5,959 nt of DNA from contig SKWC01000185.1 of assembly GCA_007129145.1 (NCBI GenBank), positions 1 to 5,959 of the forward strand, in the 5' to 3' direction. Position numbers and translations under genes: made by a program. This stretch comes from Rubritepida sp. Its GTDB lineage: Bacteria > Pseudomonadota > Alphaproteobacteria > Acetobacterales > Acetobacteraceae. Below are positions 1-5,184 of this stretch, piece by piece (within the stretch, counting starts at the first letter, position 1; each line of letters starts with the position of its first letter). Below the pieces are notes generated by a model. It saw only the letters and a list, made by a program, of their open reading frames with translations. It did not search any database and was not told the DNA's origin.

Positions 1-499
1 CGCGGCGCCGGAATTCGCCCTGCTGGCCGGGGTGGCGCTGCATGCCGCCGCCGCCGCCCACGCCCCCGTGCGGCTGCGCTGGCCCAATGACCTGCTGCTG
101 GACGGCGCCAAGGCCGGTGGCATCCTGGCCGAGGCCACGCCGGCCGCGGATGGCGGCATCGCGCATCTCATCCTTGGCTTCGGCGTGAACCTGGCGCATG
201 CGCCGGCGCTGCCGGACCGCCCCACCGCCGCACTCGGCCCCGTCCCGCCGGAGGATTTCGCCCGCGCCCTGCTGGACCATCTGGGCCATTGGCTTGGGCG
301 CCACGCGCGGGAGGGCTTCGGCCCGGTGCGCGCGGTCTGGATGGCAGCCGGGCCCGAGGCGGGAAGCAGCATCACGCTGCGGCAGGGCGACAGGCTGCGC
401 GCCGGGCGCTACGAGGGGCTGGCCGAGGACGGCGCGCTCTGCCTGCGCACCGAGGCGGGGCTCGAACACCATCGCACCGGGGAAGTGGAGGCGCGCTGA
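1..499 (+). CDS. birA: Biotin-[acetyl-CoA-carboxylase] ligase, C-terminal part (5' end outside window)
   Basis: Joins biotin, via biotinyl-AMP, to the lysine of the acetyl-CoA carboxylase carrier protein in the cytoplasm. The reading frame is open from base 2 (first residues AAPEFALLAGVAL), so the GTG at 32 is not the real start and about 165 C-terminal residues are present. Visible family features are the RWPNDLLLDG strand-loop followed by KAGGILAE, which carries the catalytic/biotin-contacting lysine, then the LGFGVNL strand of the core. The last 45 or so residues form the small SH3-like C-terminal domain (G-x-I-T-L-x-x-G-D to GEV). The N-terminal GRGRxGR adenylate loop, and any DNA-binding domain, would lie upstream, so whether this is a monofunctional ligase or also a repressor cannot be seen. 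Its TGA directly abuts the coaX ATG, indicating one operon. Confidence 0.93.
   Translation, partial: AAPEFALLAGVALHAAAAAHAPVRLRWPNDLLLDGAKAGGILAEATPAADGGIAHLILGFGVNLAHAPALPDRPTAALGPVPPEDFARALLDHLGHWLGRHAREGFGPVRAVWMAAGPEAGSSITLRQGDRLRAGRYEGLAEDGALCLRTEAGLEHHRTGEVEAR
487..491 (+). promoter_or_regulatory. Ribosome binding site of coaX
   Basis: GGAGG lies inside the last codons of birA, 8 nt before the coaX ATG at 500. It fixes the coaX start and shows that translation of coaX can start independently although birA and coaX abut. Confidence 0.75.
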
Positions 500-1294
500 A
501 TGCTGCTGGCCGTGGATGCGGGGAACACCAATGTCGTCTTCGCCGTGCATGACGGGACGGAGTGGCGCGGCCGCTGGCGCATCGCCACCGACCCGCAGCG
601 CACCTCGGACGAATATGCGGTCTGGCTGCTGGCGCTGATGCAGCACCGCGGCCTGCGCCCGGACCAGGTCACGCGCTGCGTCATCGGCACGGTGGTGCCG
701 GCCGCGCTCTACAACCTCCGCCGACTGTCGCGCGAATGGTTCGAGGTGGAGCCGCTGGTCGCGCGCTCCGTGCTCGACTGGGGCTTCGACATCCGGGTTG
801 ACCGCCCGCAGGAGGTCGGCGCGGACCGCCTGCTCAACGCGCTGGCGGCGCACCAGCACTACCGGGGCCCGCTGGTGGTGATCGATTTCGGCACCGCCAC
901 CACCTTCGACGTGGTGGCCGGCGACGGCGCCTATCTGGGCGGCGTCATCGCGCCCGGCATCAACCTGTCCATCGAGGCGCTGCACCATGCGGCGGCGCGG
1001 CTGCCGCGCATCGGCATCGGCCGGCCGCAGGCGGTGATCGGGCGCGACACCGTCTCGGCCATGCAGTCCGGCGTATTCTGGGGCTATGTCGGGCTGATCG
1101 AGGGCATCGTCACCCGCATCCAGGCCGAGGCCGACATCGGCCCGATGAAGGTCATCGGCACCGGCGGCCTGGCACCCCTGCTGGCCGAGGGCAGCACGCT
1201 GATCGCCCAGGTGGACCCCGATCTGACGCTGGAGGGGCTGCGGCTGTTGGCAGACCGCAACCCGGCCCCCATTTCCCCACGAGACAGCCTGTGA
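500..1294 (+). CDS. coaX: Type III pantothenate kinase
   Basis: Phosphorylates pantothenate to 4'-phosphopantothenate, the first step of coenzyme A synthesis, in the cytoplasm. The 264 residues match the usual size of the CoaX family (ASKHA fold). Motifs: DAGNTN at residues 6-11 (phosphate/ATP loop), GADR at 107-110 with the Asp that family knowledge assigns as catalytic base, DFGTATT at 129-135, GGVIAPG at 148-154, IGRDTVSAMQSG at 180-191, and GTGG at 220-223. CoaX enzymes are known to need a monovalent cation and to resist CoA feedback, unlike CoaA. The start at 500 is supported by GGAGG 8 nt upstream and by the DAGNTN motif beginning at residue 6. It follows birA with no gap and overlaps rnj by 4 nt, the birA-coaX-rnj order common in alphaproteobacteria. 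Confidence 0.96.
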   Translation: MLLAVDAGNTNVVFAVHDGTEWRGRWRIATDPQRTSDEYAVWLLALMQHRGLRPDQVTRCVIGTVVPAALYNLRRLSREWFEVEPLVARSVLDWGFDIRVDRPQEVGADRLLNALAAHQHYRGPLVVIDFGTATTFDVVAGDGAYLGGVIAPGINLSIEALHHAAARLPRIGIGRPQAVIGRDTVSAMQSGVFWGYVGLIEGIVTRIQAEADIGPMKVIGTGGLAPLLAEGSTLIAQVDPDLTLEGLRLLADRNPAPISPRDSL

Positions 1295-2946
1295 ATGATT
1301 TTTCCGACATGAATGATCTGGCCTTCATCCCCCTCGGCGGCACCGGGGAGATCGGGATGAACCTGAACCTGTACCGCTGCGACGGCCGCCTGCTCGCGGT
1401 GGATTGCGGCATCGGCTTCGGCGGGCGCGACGACCCCGCGGTGGACATCATGGTGCCCGACCCCGCCTGGCTGGTGGAGCGGCGCGACGCGCTGGAGGCG
1501 CTGGTCATCACCCACGCCCATGAGGACCATGTGGGCGCGGTGGTGCATCTGTGGCCCATGCTGCGCTGCCCGGTGGTGGCGGGGCCCTTCGCCTCGGCGG
1601 TGCTGCGGCGCAAGCTGGCCGAGGCGGGGCTGTCGCATGACGTGAAGCTGATCACGGTGCCGCTGCCAGGGCGGCACCGCGCCGGCCCCTTCGACGTCGA
1701 GTTCCTGCGCGTCGCCCACTCCATCCCGGAGGCGACCGCGCTGGCCATCCGCACCCCGCATGGGCTGCTGGTGCACACCGGCGACTGGAAGCTCGATCCC
1801 AACCCGCTGATCGGCCCGCCGACCGACGAGGCGGGCTTCGCCCGGCTGGGCGAGGAAGGCGTGCTGGCCATGATCTGCGACAGCACCGGCGCGCAGACCG
1901 AGGGCCATTCGGGCAGCGAGGCCGATGTGCGGCGCAACATGGCCGCCATCATCCGCGGGCTGAAGGGCCGCGTGGCGGTCAGCTGCTTCTCGACCAACCT
2001 CGCGCGGATTGAATCGATCGCGCTCGCCGGCATGGCGGCGGGGCGCGACGTGGCGCTGGTGGGGCGGTCCTTGCGCAACTCGGTGCAGGCGGCGCGCGAA
2101 TGCGGCTACCTGGAGGCGATCCCGGATTTCGTCTCCGAGGAGGAGGCCGGCTTCATTCCCGACGACAACCTTCTGGTGATCTGCACCGGCAGCCAGGGCG
2201 AGGAGCGCAGCGCGCTGGCCAAGATCGCGGCCGACACGCATCCGAACATCGCGCTGGGCCAGGGCGACACGGTCATCTTCTCCTCGCGCATGATCCCGGG
2301 CAACGAACGCGCGATCCTGCGCATGCAGGATGCGCTGACCCGGCGCGGCTGCCGCGTGATGACCGCCGAGGATCATGCGGTGCATGTCTCCGGCCACCCG
2401 GCGCGCGACGAGCTGAAGCGCCTCTATGGCCTGGTGAAGCCGCGCTACAGCGTGCCGGTGCATGGCGAGTGGCGGCACCTGGCGGACCATGCGGAACTCG
2501 CGCGGGAATGCGGCGCGCAGCCCTTCCTGGTCGAGGATGGCGATGTGGTCCGCTTCGCCCCCGACGATGCCGGGGTGCTGCCCGCCGCGGTGCCGGTCGG
2601 GCGGCTGGCGGTGGACGGCAACCGCCTGCTGCCGCTGCAGGGCGGCGTGATGGGCGCGCGCAAGCGCATGCTGTTCAACGGCATCGTGATGGTGAGCCTT
2701 GCGGTGGATGCCGATGGCCGCGTGCTGGGCGCGCCGCGCGTGTCGGCGCCCGGCCTGTTCGAGGCGGACGGGCCCGAGCTGCCGCAGATCGCCGACGAGC
2801 TGGCCCGCGGCGTCAACGACCTGCCGAAGGGGCTGCGCCGCGAGGATGACAGCCTGGCGGATTCGGCGCGCGGGCTGCTGCGCCGCGCGCTGGGCCGGCG
2901 GCTGCGCAAGCGGCCCAATGTCGAAATCCATCTGCTGCGGGTGTGA
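1291..2946 (+). CDS. rnj: Ribonuclease J (metallo-beta-lactamase / beta-CASP family)
   Basis: Endo- and 5'-to-3' exoribonuclease acting in mRNA decay and rRNA processing. 551 residues, a normal length for RNase J. The zinc-binding beta-lactamase core shows PLGGTGEIGMN at 14-24, the HxHxDH signature at 75-80 (THAHEDH), His143 (VAHSIPEA) and Asp165 (HTGDWK). The beta-CASP part shows CDSTG at 196-200, CFSTN at 232-236, CTGSQGE at 298-304, SSRMIPGNE at 331-339 and HVSGHP at 365-370, then PVHGEWRH at 389-396 with the last zinc ligand. The C-terminal domain from about 440 ends in a basic run. All metal ligands are present. The GTG at 1291 overlaps the coaX stop (GTGA); an in-frame ATG at 1309 would give 545 residues beginning MNDLAFIPLGG and is a serious alternative. 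Neither start has a strong Shine-Dalgarno, consistent with coupling to coaX. Confidence 0.95.
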   Translation: MNDFSDMNDLAFIPLGGTGEIGMNLNLYRCDGRLLAVDCGIGFGGRDDPAVDIMVPDPAWLVERRDALEALVITHAHEDHVGAVVHLWPMLRCPVVAGPFASAVLRRKLAEAGLSHDVKLITVPLPGRHRAGPFDVEFLRVAHSIPEATALAIRTPHGLLVHTGDWKLDPNPLIGPPTDEAGFARLGEEGVLAMICDSTGAQTEGHSGSEADVRRNMAAIIRGLKGRVAVSCFSTNLARIESIALAGMAAGRDVALVGRSLRNSVQAARECGYLEAIPDFVSEEEAGFIPDDNLLVICTGSQGEERSALAKIAADTHPNIALGQGDTVIFSSRMIPGNERAILRMQDALTRRGCRVMTAEDHAVHVSGHPARDELKRLYGLVKPRYSVPVHGEWRHLADHAELARECGAQPFLVEDGDVVRFAPDDAGVLPAAVPVGRLAVDGNRLLPLQGGVMGARKRMLFNGIVMVSLAVDADGRVLGAPRVSAPGLFEADGPELPQIADELARGVNDLPKGLRREDDSLADSARGLLRRALGRRLRKRPNVEIHLLRV

Positions 2947-2949
2947 TCC

Positions 2950-3210
2950 ATGGGCTGGTTCATCGCGCTTGTCGTCTTCGCGCTGGTCTGGTGGACCGTG
3001 CTGTTCTGCGTCCTGCCGGTGGGGGTGCGCCCCGACACCCAGGGCGACCCCGAGGCCGGCGGCTGGCGGGGCGCGCCGCAGCGGCCGATGCTGGGGCGCA
3101 AGCTGCTCTGGACCACGCTGATCTCGCTGCTGATCTGGGGCGCGATCGTGGGCGTGGTCGAAAGCGGCTGGATCAGCTTCCGCGACGACTGGCTCGCCAT
3201 TCCCGATTAG
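2950..3210 (+). CDS. DUF1467-type small inner-membrane protein
   Basis: 86-residue protein with two predicted membrane helices, at about residues 4-25 (starting MGWF, with a VWW-TVLF core and ending VLPVGVRP) and about 52-72 (LLWTTLISLLIWGAIVGVV). A polar loop rich in Gly, Asp and Arg joins them. The aromatic N-terminal helix followed by LPxGV is what I recognise as the DUF1467 family, widespread in alphaproteobacteria next to rnj; its function is unknown. The ATG lies 3 nt after the rnj stop with no clear Shine-Dalgarno, so it is probably translationally coupled. In many relatives proS follows in the same direction; here the operon instead stops at the terminators just downstream. The family call rests on recognition, not a profile search. 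Confidence 0.85.
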   Translation: MGWFIALVVFALVWWTVLFCVLPVGVRPDTQGDPEAGGWRGAPQRPMLGRKLLWTTLISLLIWGAIVGVVESGWISFRDDWLAIPD

Positions 3211-3218
3211 TGGTGCAT

Positions 3219-3266
3219 AAAAAATGGGCGGATGCCTGCACATTGTGCTGCATCCGCCCAGATTTT
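3219..3266. terminator. Bidirectional rho-independent terminator between convergent operons
   Basis: A perfect 11-bp inverted repeat, TGGGCGGATGC at 3225-3235 and GCATCCGCCCA at 3250-3260, encloses 14 bases that can add an inner GCAC/GTGC stem (3238-3241 with 3245-3248, loop ATT). On the + strand it is followed by GATTTT, a modest U-tract 15 bases after the DUF1467 stop. On the - strand it is followed by TTTTTT (3224-3219), a stronger tract. It can therefore end both the birA-coaX-rnj operon and leftward transcripts from the rph-rdgB operon, and may be more efficient for the leftward ones. Confidence 0.75.
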
Positions 3267-3276
3267 GGCCGAAGCC

Positions 3277-3295
3277 AGCGGTCTGCCCGCTTTTT
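3277..3295 (+). terminator. Weak second terminator-like hairpin
   Basis: AGCGG (3277-3281) pairs with CCGCT (3287-3291) across a 5-base loop and runs directly into a T-run (3291-3295). The stem is short, so this is at best a back-up terminator for read-through past the hairpin at 3225-3260. Confidence 0.35.
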
Positions 3296-3319
3296 CGCCG
3301 TCTCCCGCCCCGATTTGTT

Positions 3320-3448
3320 CTTGAGGTTCCCGGGGCCTTTGCGGCACTTTCCCAGTCAGAGAGAGGGATTTCCTTCTTTCTGCCGTGTGACTGGCGTTTC
3401 CTCCCTTAACTCGGGCCGCCCCCTCGCGGGGGTGGCCCTTTCTTTTTT
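3320..3448 (+). ncRNA. Candidate small RNA gene between convergent operons
   Basis: The segment has structure that no protein gene explains. CCAGTCA (3352-3358) pairs perfectly with TGACTGG (3388-3394). Inside it, GAGAGAGGG (3359-3367) pairs with CCTTCTTTC (3372-3380) over loop ATTT, with 7 G-C/A-U pairs and 2 G-U pairs. This makes one long hairpin with a 7-base bulge on its 3' side. A linker (3395-3412) containing CCTCCC (3400-3405), complementary to a Shine-Dalgarno, leads into a strong terminator at 3413-3448. Stem, unpaired anti-Shine-Dalgarno linker and terminator is the layout of many trans-acting alphaproteobacterial sRNAs. It sits downstream of the operon's own terminators, so it would need its own promoter, and I see no convincing one. 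The 5' end given here is a guess. I do not recognise a named family. It could instead be the structured tail of a read-through mRNA. Confidence 0.5.
3413..3448 (+). terminator. Strong rho-independent terminator
   Basis: GGGCCGCCCCC (3413-3423) pairs with GGGGGTGGCCC (3428-3438): 11 pairs including one G-U, closed by a TCGC tetraloop, then TTTCTTTTTT (3439-3448). This is a textbook intrinsic terminator pointing rightward. On the - strand the bases after the stem are not T-rich, so it works in one direction only. It lies over 200 bases past the last + strand protein gene, behind earlier terminators, which is the main argument for a separate transcript ending here. Confidence 0.85.
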
Positions 3449-3533
3449 GTAACCGCTTCGCGCCGGCCGGCTCAAGATATTTTTTGCGTGCAATCGCTTG
3501 TGCGGCGCAGCATTCTTGCGCAGAATCCTCGCC
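3449..3533. other. Non-coding stretch after the - strand operon
   Basis: 85 bases between the strong + strand terminator and the stop of the small - strand gene. It holds a GCCGGCCGGC palindrome (3462-3471), an A/T-rich run (AAGATATTTTTT, about 3475-3486) that stands out in this GC-rich window, and a 5-bp inverted repeat ATTCT/AGAAT (3512-3516 and 3522-3526). On the - strand I see no terminator here; the next one leftward is the hairpin at 3225-3260. Confidence 0.4.
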
Positions 3534-3716
3534 TCAGCGATGGATGCGCGCACTCCGGTCCACCGTCGCCCATTCGGGCCAGCCGATGAAGCGCTCCACC
3601 AGGGCCAGCGCGACCCCCGCCACCACCACCGTCGCCAGGATCCAGACGAATTGTCGTGAGGGCGGCCGGCGCAGCCACTTCGCCACCCGCACCAGGACGC
3701 GCAGCTGCCAGTCCAT
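3534..3716 (-). CDS. Small single-pass membrane protein, function unknown
   Basis: 60 residues. An arginine-rich N-terminal part (R6, R10, K13, R16, R17, R21, with a RRPPSR turn) precedes one hydrophobic helix at about residues 23-41 (FVWILATVVVAGVALALVE) and a short tail with GWPEW. By the positive-inside rule the N-terminus should face the cytoplasm. The ATG lies 10 nt after the rdgB stop with GAGGA 7 nt upstream, and the gene is last in the rph-rdgB operon. Junction, ribosome binding site and amphipathic-plus-membrane layout argue for a real gene and not a chance frame. I do not recognise a family. The protein resembles small conserved hypothetical proteins of Rhodospirillales in general style only. 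Confidence 0.7.
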   Translation of the reverse strand: MDWQLRVLVRVAKWLRRPPSRQFVWILATVVVAGVALALVERFIGWPEWATVDRSARIHR

Positions 3717-3723
3717 CGGGCGG

Positions 3724-3728
3724 TCCTC
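3724..3728 (-). promoter_or_regulatory. Ribosome binding site of the small membrane protein gene
   Basis: GAGGA on the - strand overlaps the rdgB TGA stop and lies 7 nt before the ATG at 3716. It decides that start and supports translation of this small gene directly after rdgB. Confidence 0.7.
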
Positions 3729-4344
3729 AGCCCGGCGGCGGCAGACAGGCGGCGGCCAGCGCGGCGAAGGCGCGCGCCCGGTGCGAGATCCGCGCCTTCT
3801 GCTCGGTGCTCATCTCGGCATAGGTCATGGCCTGCCCCTGCGGCACGAAGATGGGGTCGAAGCCGAAGCCCTGCGCCCCGCGCGGCGGCCAGGTCCATGT
3901 GCCTTCGGTGCGGCCCTCGAAGCCCTCGGTGTGGCCGTCGGGCCAGGCCAGAACCAGTGTGGCGACGAAGGCGCAGCCCCGGTCGGGGTCATGGCCCGCC
4001 TCGCGCATGACCCGCTCCATCGCGGGGCCGTAGTCGCGGCTGCCATCGGGTTGCGTCGCCCAGTCGGCCGTGTGCACTCCCGGCGCGCCACCCAGCGCCG
4101 CCACCGCGCAGCCGCTGTCATCGGCCAGCGCGGGCAGGCCGGTGGCCCGGGTCGCGGCAAGCGCCTTGATGGCGGCGTTCTCCAGGAAGGTGGTTCCCGT
4201 CTCGACCGGCTCGGGCAGGCCGAGTTCACCCGCCGACACAAGCTCCAGCCCATGCGGCGCCAGCAGCCCGCGGAACTCCCGCAGCTTGCCCGCATTGTGG
4301 CTGGCCAGCACCAGCCGCCCCGGCTCCAGGCGGCGGTGGCTCAT
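3727..4344 (-). CDS. rdgB: Non-canonical purine NTP pyrophosphatase (RdgB/HAM1 family)
   Basis: Hydrolyses dITP, ITP and XTP to the monophosphate and pyrophosphate, keeping deaminated purines out of DNA and RNA. 205 residues, normal for the family. Motifs in order: LASHNAGKLREF at 13-24 (nucleotide/phosphate loop), ETGTTFLENAAIKA at 48-61, ADDSG at 74-78 with the conserved acidic pair, GGAPGV at 85-90, RGAQGFGFDPIFVP at 155-168 (base pocket), TYAEM at 174-178 and KARISHRARAF at 183-193. The open frame runs further upstream into rph, but the ATG at 4344 is the right start because the motif loop then begins at residue 13. That ATG overlaps the rph stop as ATGA. No strong Shine-Dalgarno is visible, consistent with coupling to rph. 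The rph-rdgB pair is conserved in alphaproteobacteria, often followed by hemW, which is absent at the expected place here. Confidence 0.96.
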   Translation of the reverse strand: MSHRRLEPGRLVLASHNAGKLREFRGLLAPHGLELVSAGELGLPEPVETGTTFLENAAIKALAATRATGLPALADDSGCAVAALGGAPGVHTADWATQPDGSRDYGPAMERVMREAGHDPDRGCAFVATLVLAWPDGHTEGFEGRTEGTWTWPPRGAQGFGFDPIFVPQGQAMTYAEMSTEQKARISHRARAFAALAAACLPPPG

Positions 4345-5057
4345 GCGCCCACGGCGGCCTTCTGCGCCGCCACCAGCGCCGCCACCCCGTCGCGCGCCAG
4401 GTCCAGCATGGCCAGGAACTGCGCCTCGCTGAAGGGCGCGCCCTCGGCGGTGGCCTGCACCTCGACCAAATTGCCCGCGCCGGTCAGCACGAAATTGGCA
4501 TCCGCCTCGGCCGCGCTGTCCTCGACATAGTCGAGGTCCAGCACCGCCTCGCCGCCCGAGATCCCGCAGGAGACGGCGGCCACATGGTCGGTCAGCGGCA
4601 GGCTGCTCATGATGTTGTTGCGCACGCAATGCTGCAGCGCGAGGTGCAGCGCCACCCAGGCGCCGGTGATGGAGGCGCAGCGCGTGCCGCCATCGGCGTT
4701 GATCACGTCGCAGTCGAGGGTGATGGACATCTCGCCCATCGCCTTGCGGTCAACCACGGCGCGGAGGCTGCGGCCGATCAGCCGCTGGATCTCCTGGGTG
4801 CGGCCGGATTGCTTGCCGCGCGCGGCCTCGCGGTCGCCGCGGGTGTGGGTGGCGCGCGGCAGCATGCCGTATTCCGCCGTCACCCAGCCCATCCCCTGGT
4901 TGCGCAGGAAGGGCGGCACGCGGGCCTCGACGCTGGCGACGCACAGCACCTCGGTGTTGCCCATGCGGATCATGCAGGAGCCCTCGGCATGGCGCGCGAT
5001 GCCGGTTTCGATGGAGATGGGGCGCAGGGCGTCGGCGGCGCGGCCGGATGGGCGCAT
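4341..5057 (-). CDS. rph: Ribonuclease PH
   Basis: Phosphate-dependent 3'-to-5' exoribonuclease that trims tRNA 3' ends and helps degrade structured RNA; works as a hexamer. 238 residues, the standard length. It opens MRPSGRAADALRPISIETG, typical of the family, so the ATG at 5057 is chosen over in-frame starts further upstream (as far as 5249), which would add an unrelated Arg/Pro-rich extension. AAGGAA lies 8 nt before this ATG. Other motifs: RNQGMGWVTAEYGMLPRAT at 52-70, RTQEIQRLIGRSLRA at 86-100 (Arg86, phosphate contact), GGTRCASITGAW at 123-134 (phosphate loop), and the metal/catalytic aspartates Asp180 and Asp186 in DYVEDSAAEAD. All key residues are intact. First gene of the rph-rdgB-small-protein operon, divergent from hrcA. 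Confidence 0.97.
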   Translation of the reverse strand: MRPSGRAADALRPISIETGIARHAEGSCMIRMGNTEVLCVASVEARVPPFLRNQGMGWVTAEYGMLPRATHTRGDREAARGKQSGRTQEIQRLIGRSLRAVVDRKAMGEMSITLDCDVINADGGTRCASITGAWVALHLALQHCVRNNIMSSLPLTDHVAAVSCGISGGEAVLDLDYVEDSAAEADANFVLTGAGNLVEVQATAEGAPFSEAQFLAMLDLARDGVAALVAAQKAAVGA

Positions 5058-5184
5058 CTTCGGGGTTCCTTCGGGTCTTCGTTGCGTGTCGGCCGGCAAC
5101 ATACGCAGGCGCGGGCGGGTGAACAGGGGGCATCGCCGCGGCGCTTGACCCGCCGCCCCCCGGCGCCCACTCTGAGGGGTGGCC
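5058..5184. promoter_or_regulatory. Divergent rph / hrcA promoter region
   Basis: 127 non-coding bases between two divergent start codons must carry both promoters. For hrcA, TTGACC (5145-5150) is a good -35 for an alphaproteobacterial housekeeping promoter, but the bases 17 nt further on (CACTCT, 5168-5173) are a poor -10. For rph, TATGTT on the - strand (5103-5098) is a possible -10, with only a weak -35 (CTGTTC, 5126-5121). A 10-bp palindrome CGCCGCGGCG (5134-5143) sits just before the hrcA -35. GGCGGGT (5114-5120) is inverted at 5148-5154; in such GC-rich DNA both may be chance. No CIRCE operator is present. Confidence 0.4.
5174..5179 (+). promoter_or_regulatory. Ribosome binding site deciding the hrcA start
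   Basis: GAGGGG ends 5 nt before the ATG at 5185. The in-frame alternatives are GTG 5179, inside this site, and ATG 5200 and ATG 5212, which have no comparable site. The ATG at 5185 is therefore preferred. Confidence 0.55.

Noticed and set aside
1084..3243. 719-residue open frame on the - strand opposite coaX and rnj
   Set aside because: Its translation is His/Arg/Gln/Ala-rich with no recognisable domain, the usual shadow of a high-GC gene on the other strand; coaX, rnj and DUF1467 on the + strand have full motifs.
3224..3409. 61-residue + strand frame in the intergenic region
   Set aside because: It starts inside the terminator stem, has no ribosome binding site, and crosses the structured RNA segment; no protein signature.
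3320..3448. 6S RNA, 4.5S (SRP) RNA, tmRNA or a riboswitch as the identity of the structured segment
   Set aside because: The SRP GGAAGGAAGCAGC-type core and tmRNA ends are absent, the 6S long bubble-stem layout is not visible, and no gene follows on the + strand for a riboswitch to control.
3356..3898. 180-residue - strand frame overlapping the end of rdgB
   Set aside because: Out of frame with rdgB and the small membrane protein, both of which have better start signals; Arg/Gly/Ala-rich shadow.
3484..4530. 348-residue + strand open frame opposite rdgB and rph
   Set aside because: Low-complexity Arg/Ala/Pro composition and complete overlap with rdgB, which has all family motifs on the - strand.
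4345..4629. N-terminal extension of rdgB to 4629
   Set aside because: The extra 95 residues lie out of frame inside rph and are Gly/Arg-rich without similarity to the RdgB family; the ATG at 4344 gives the normal length.
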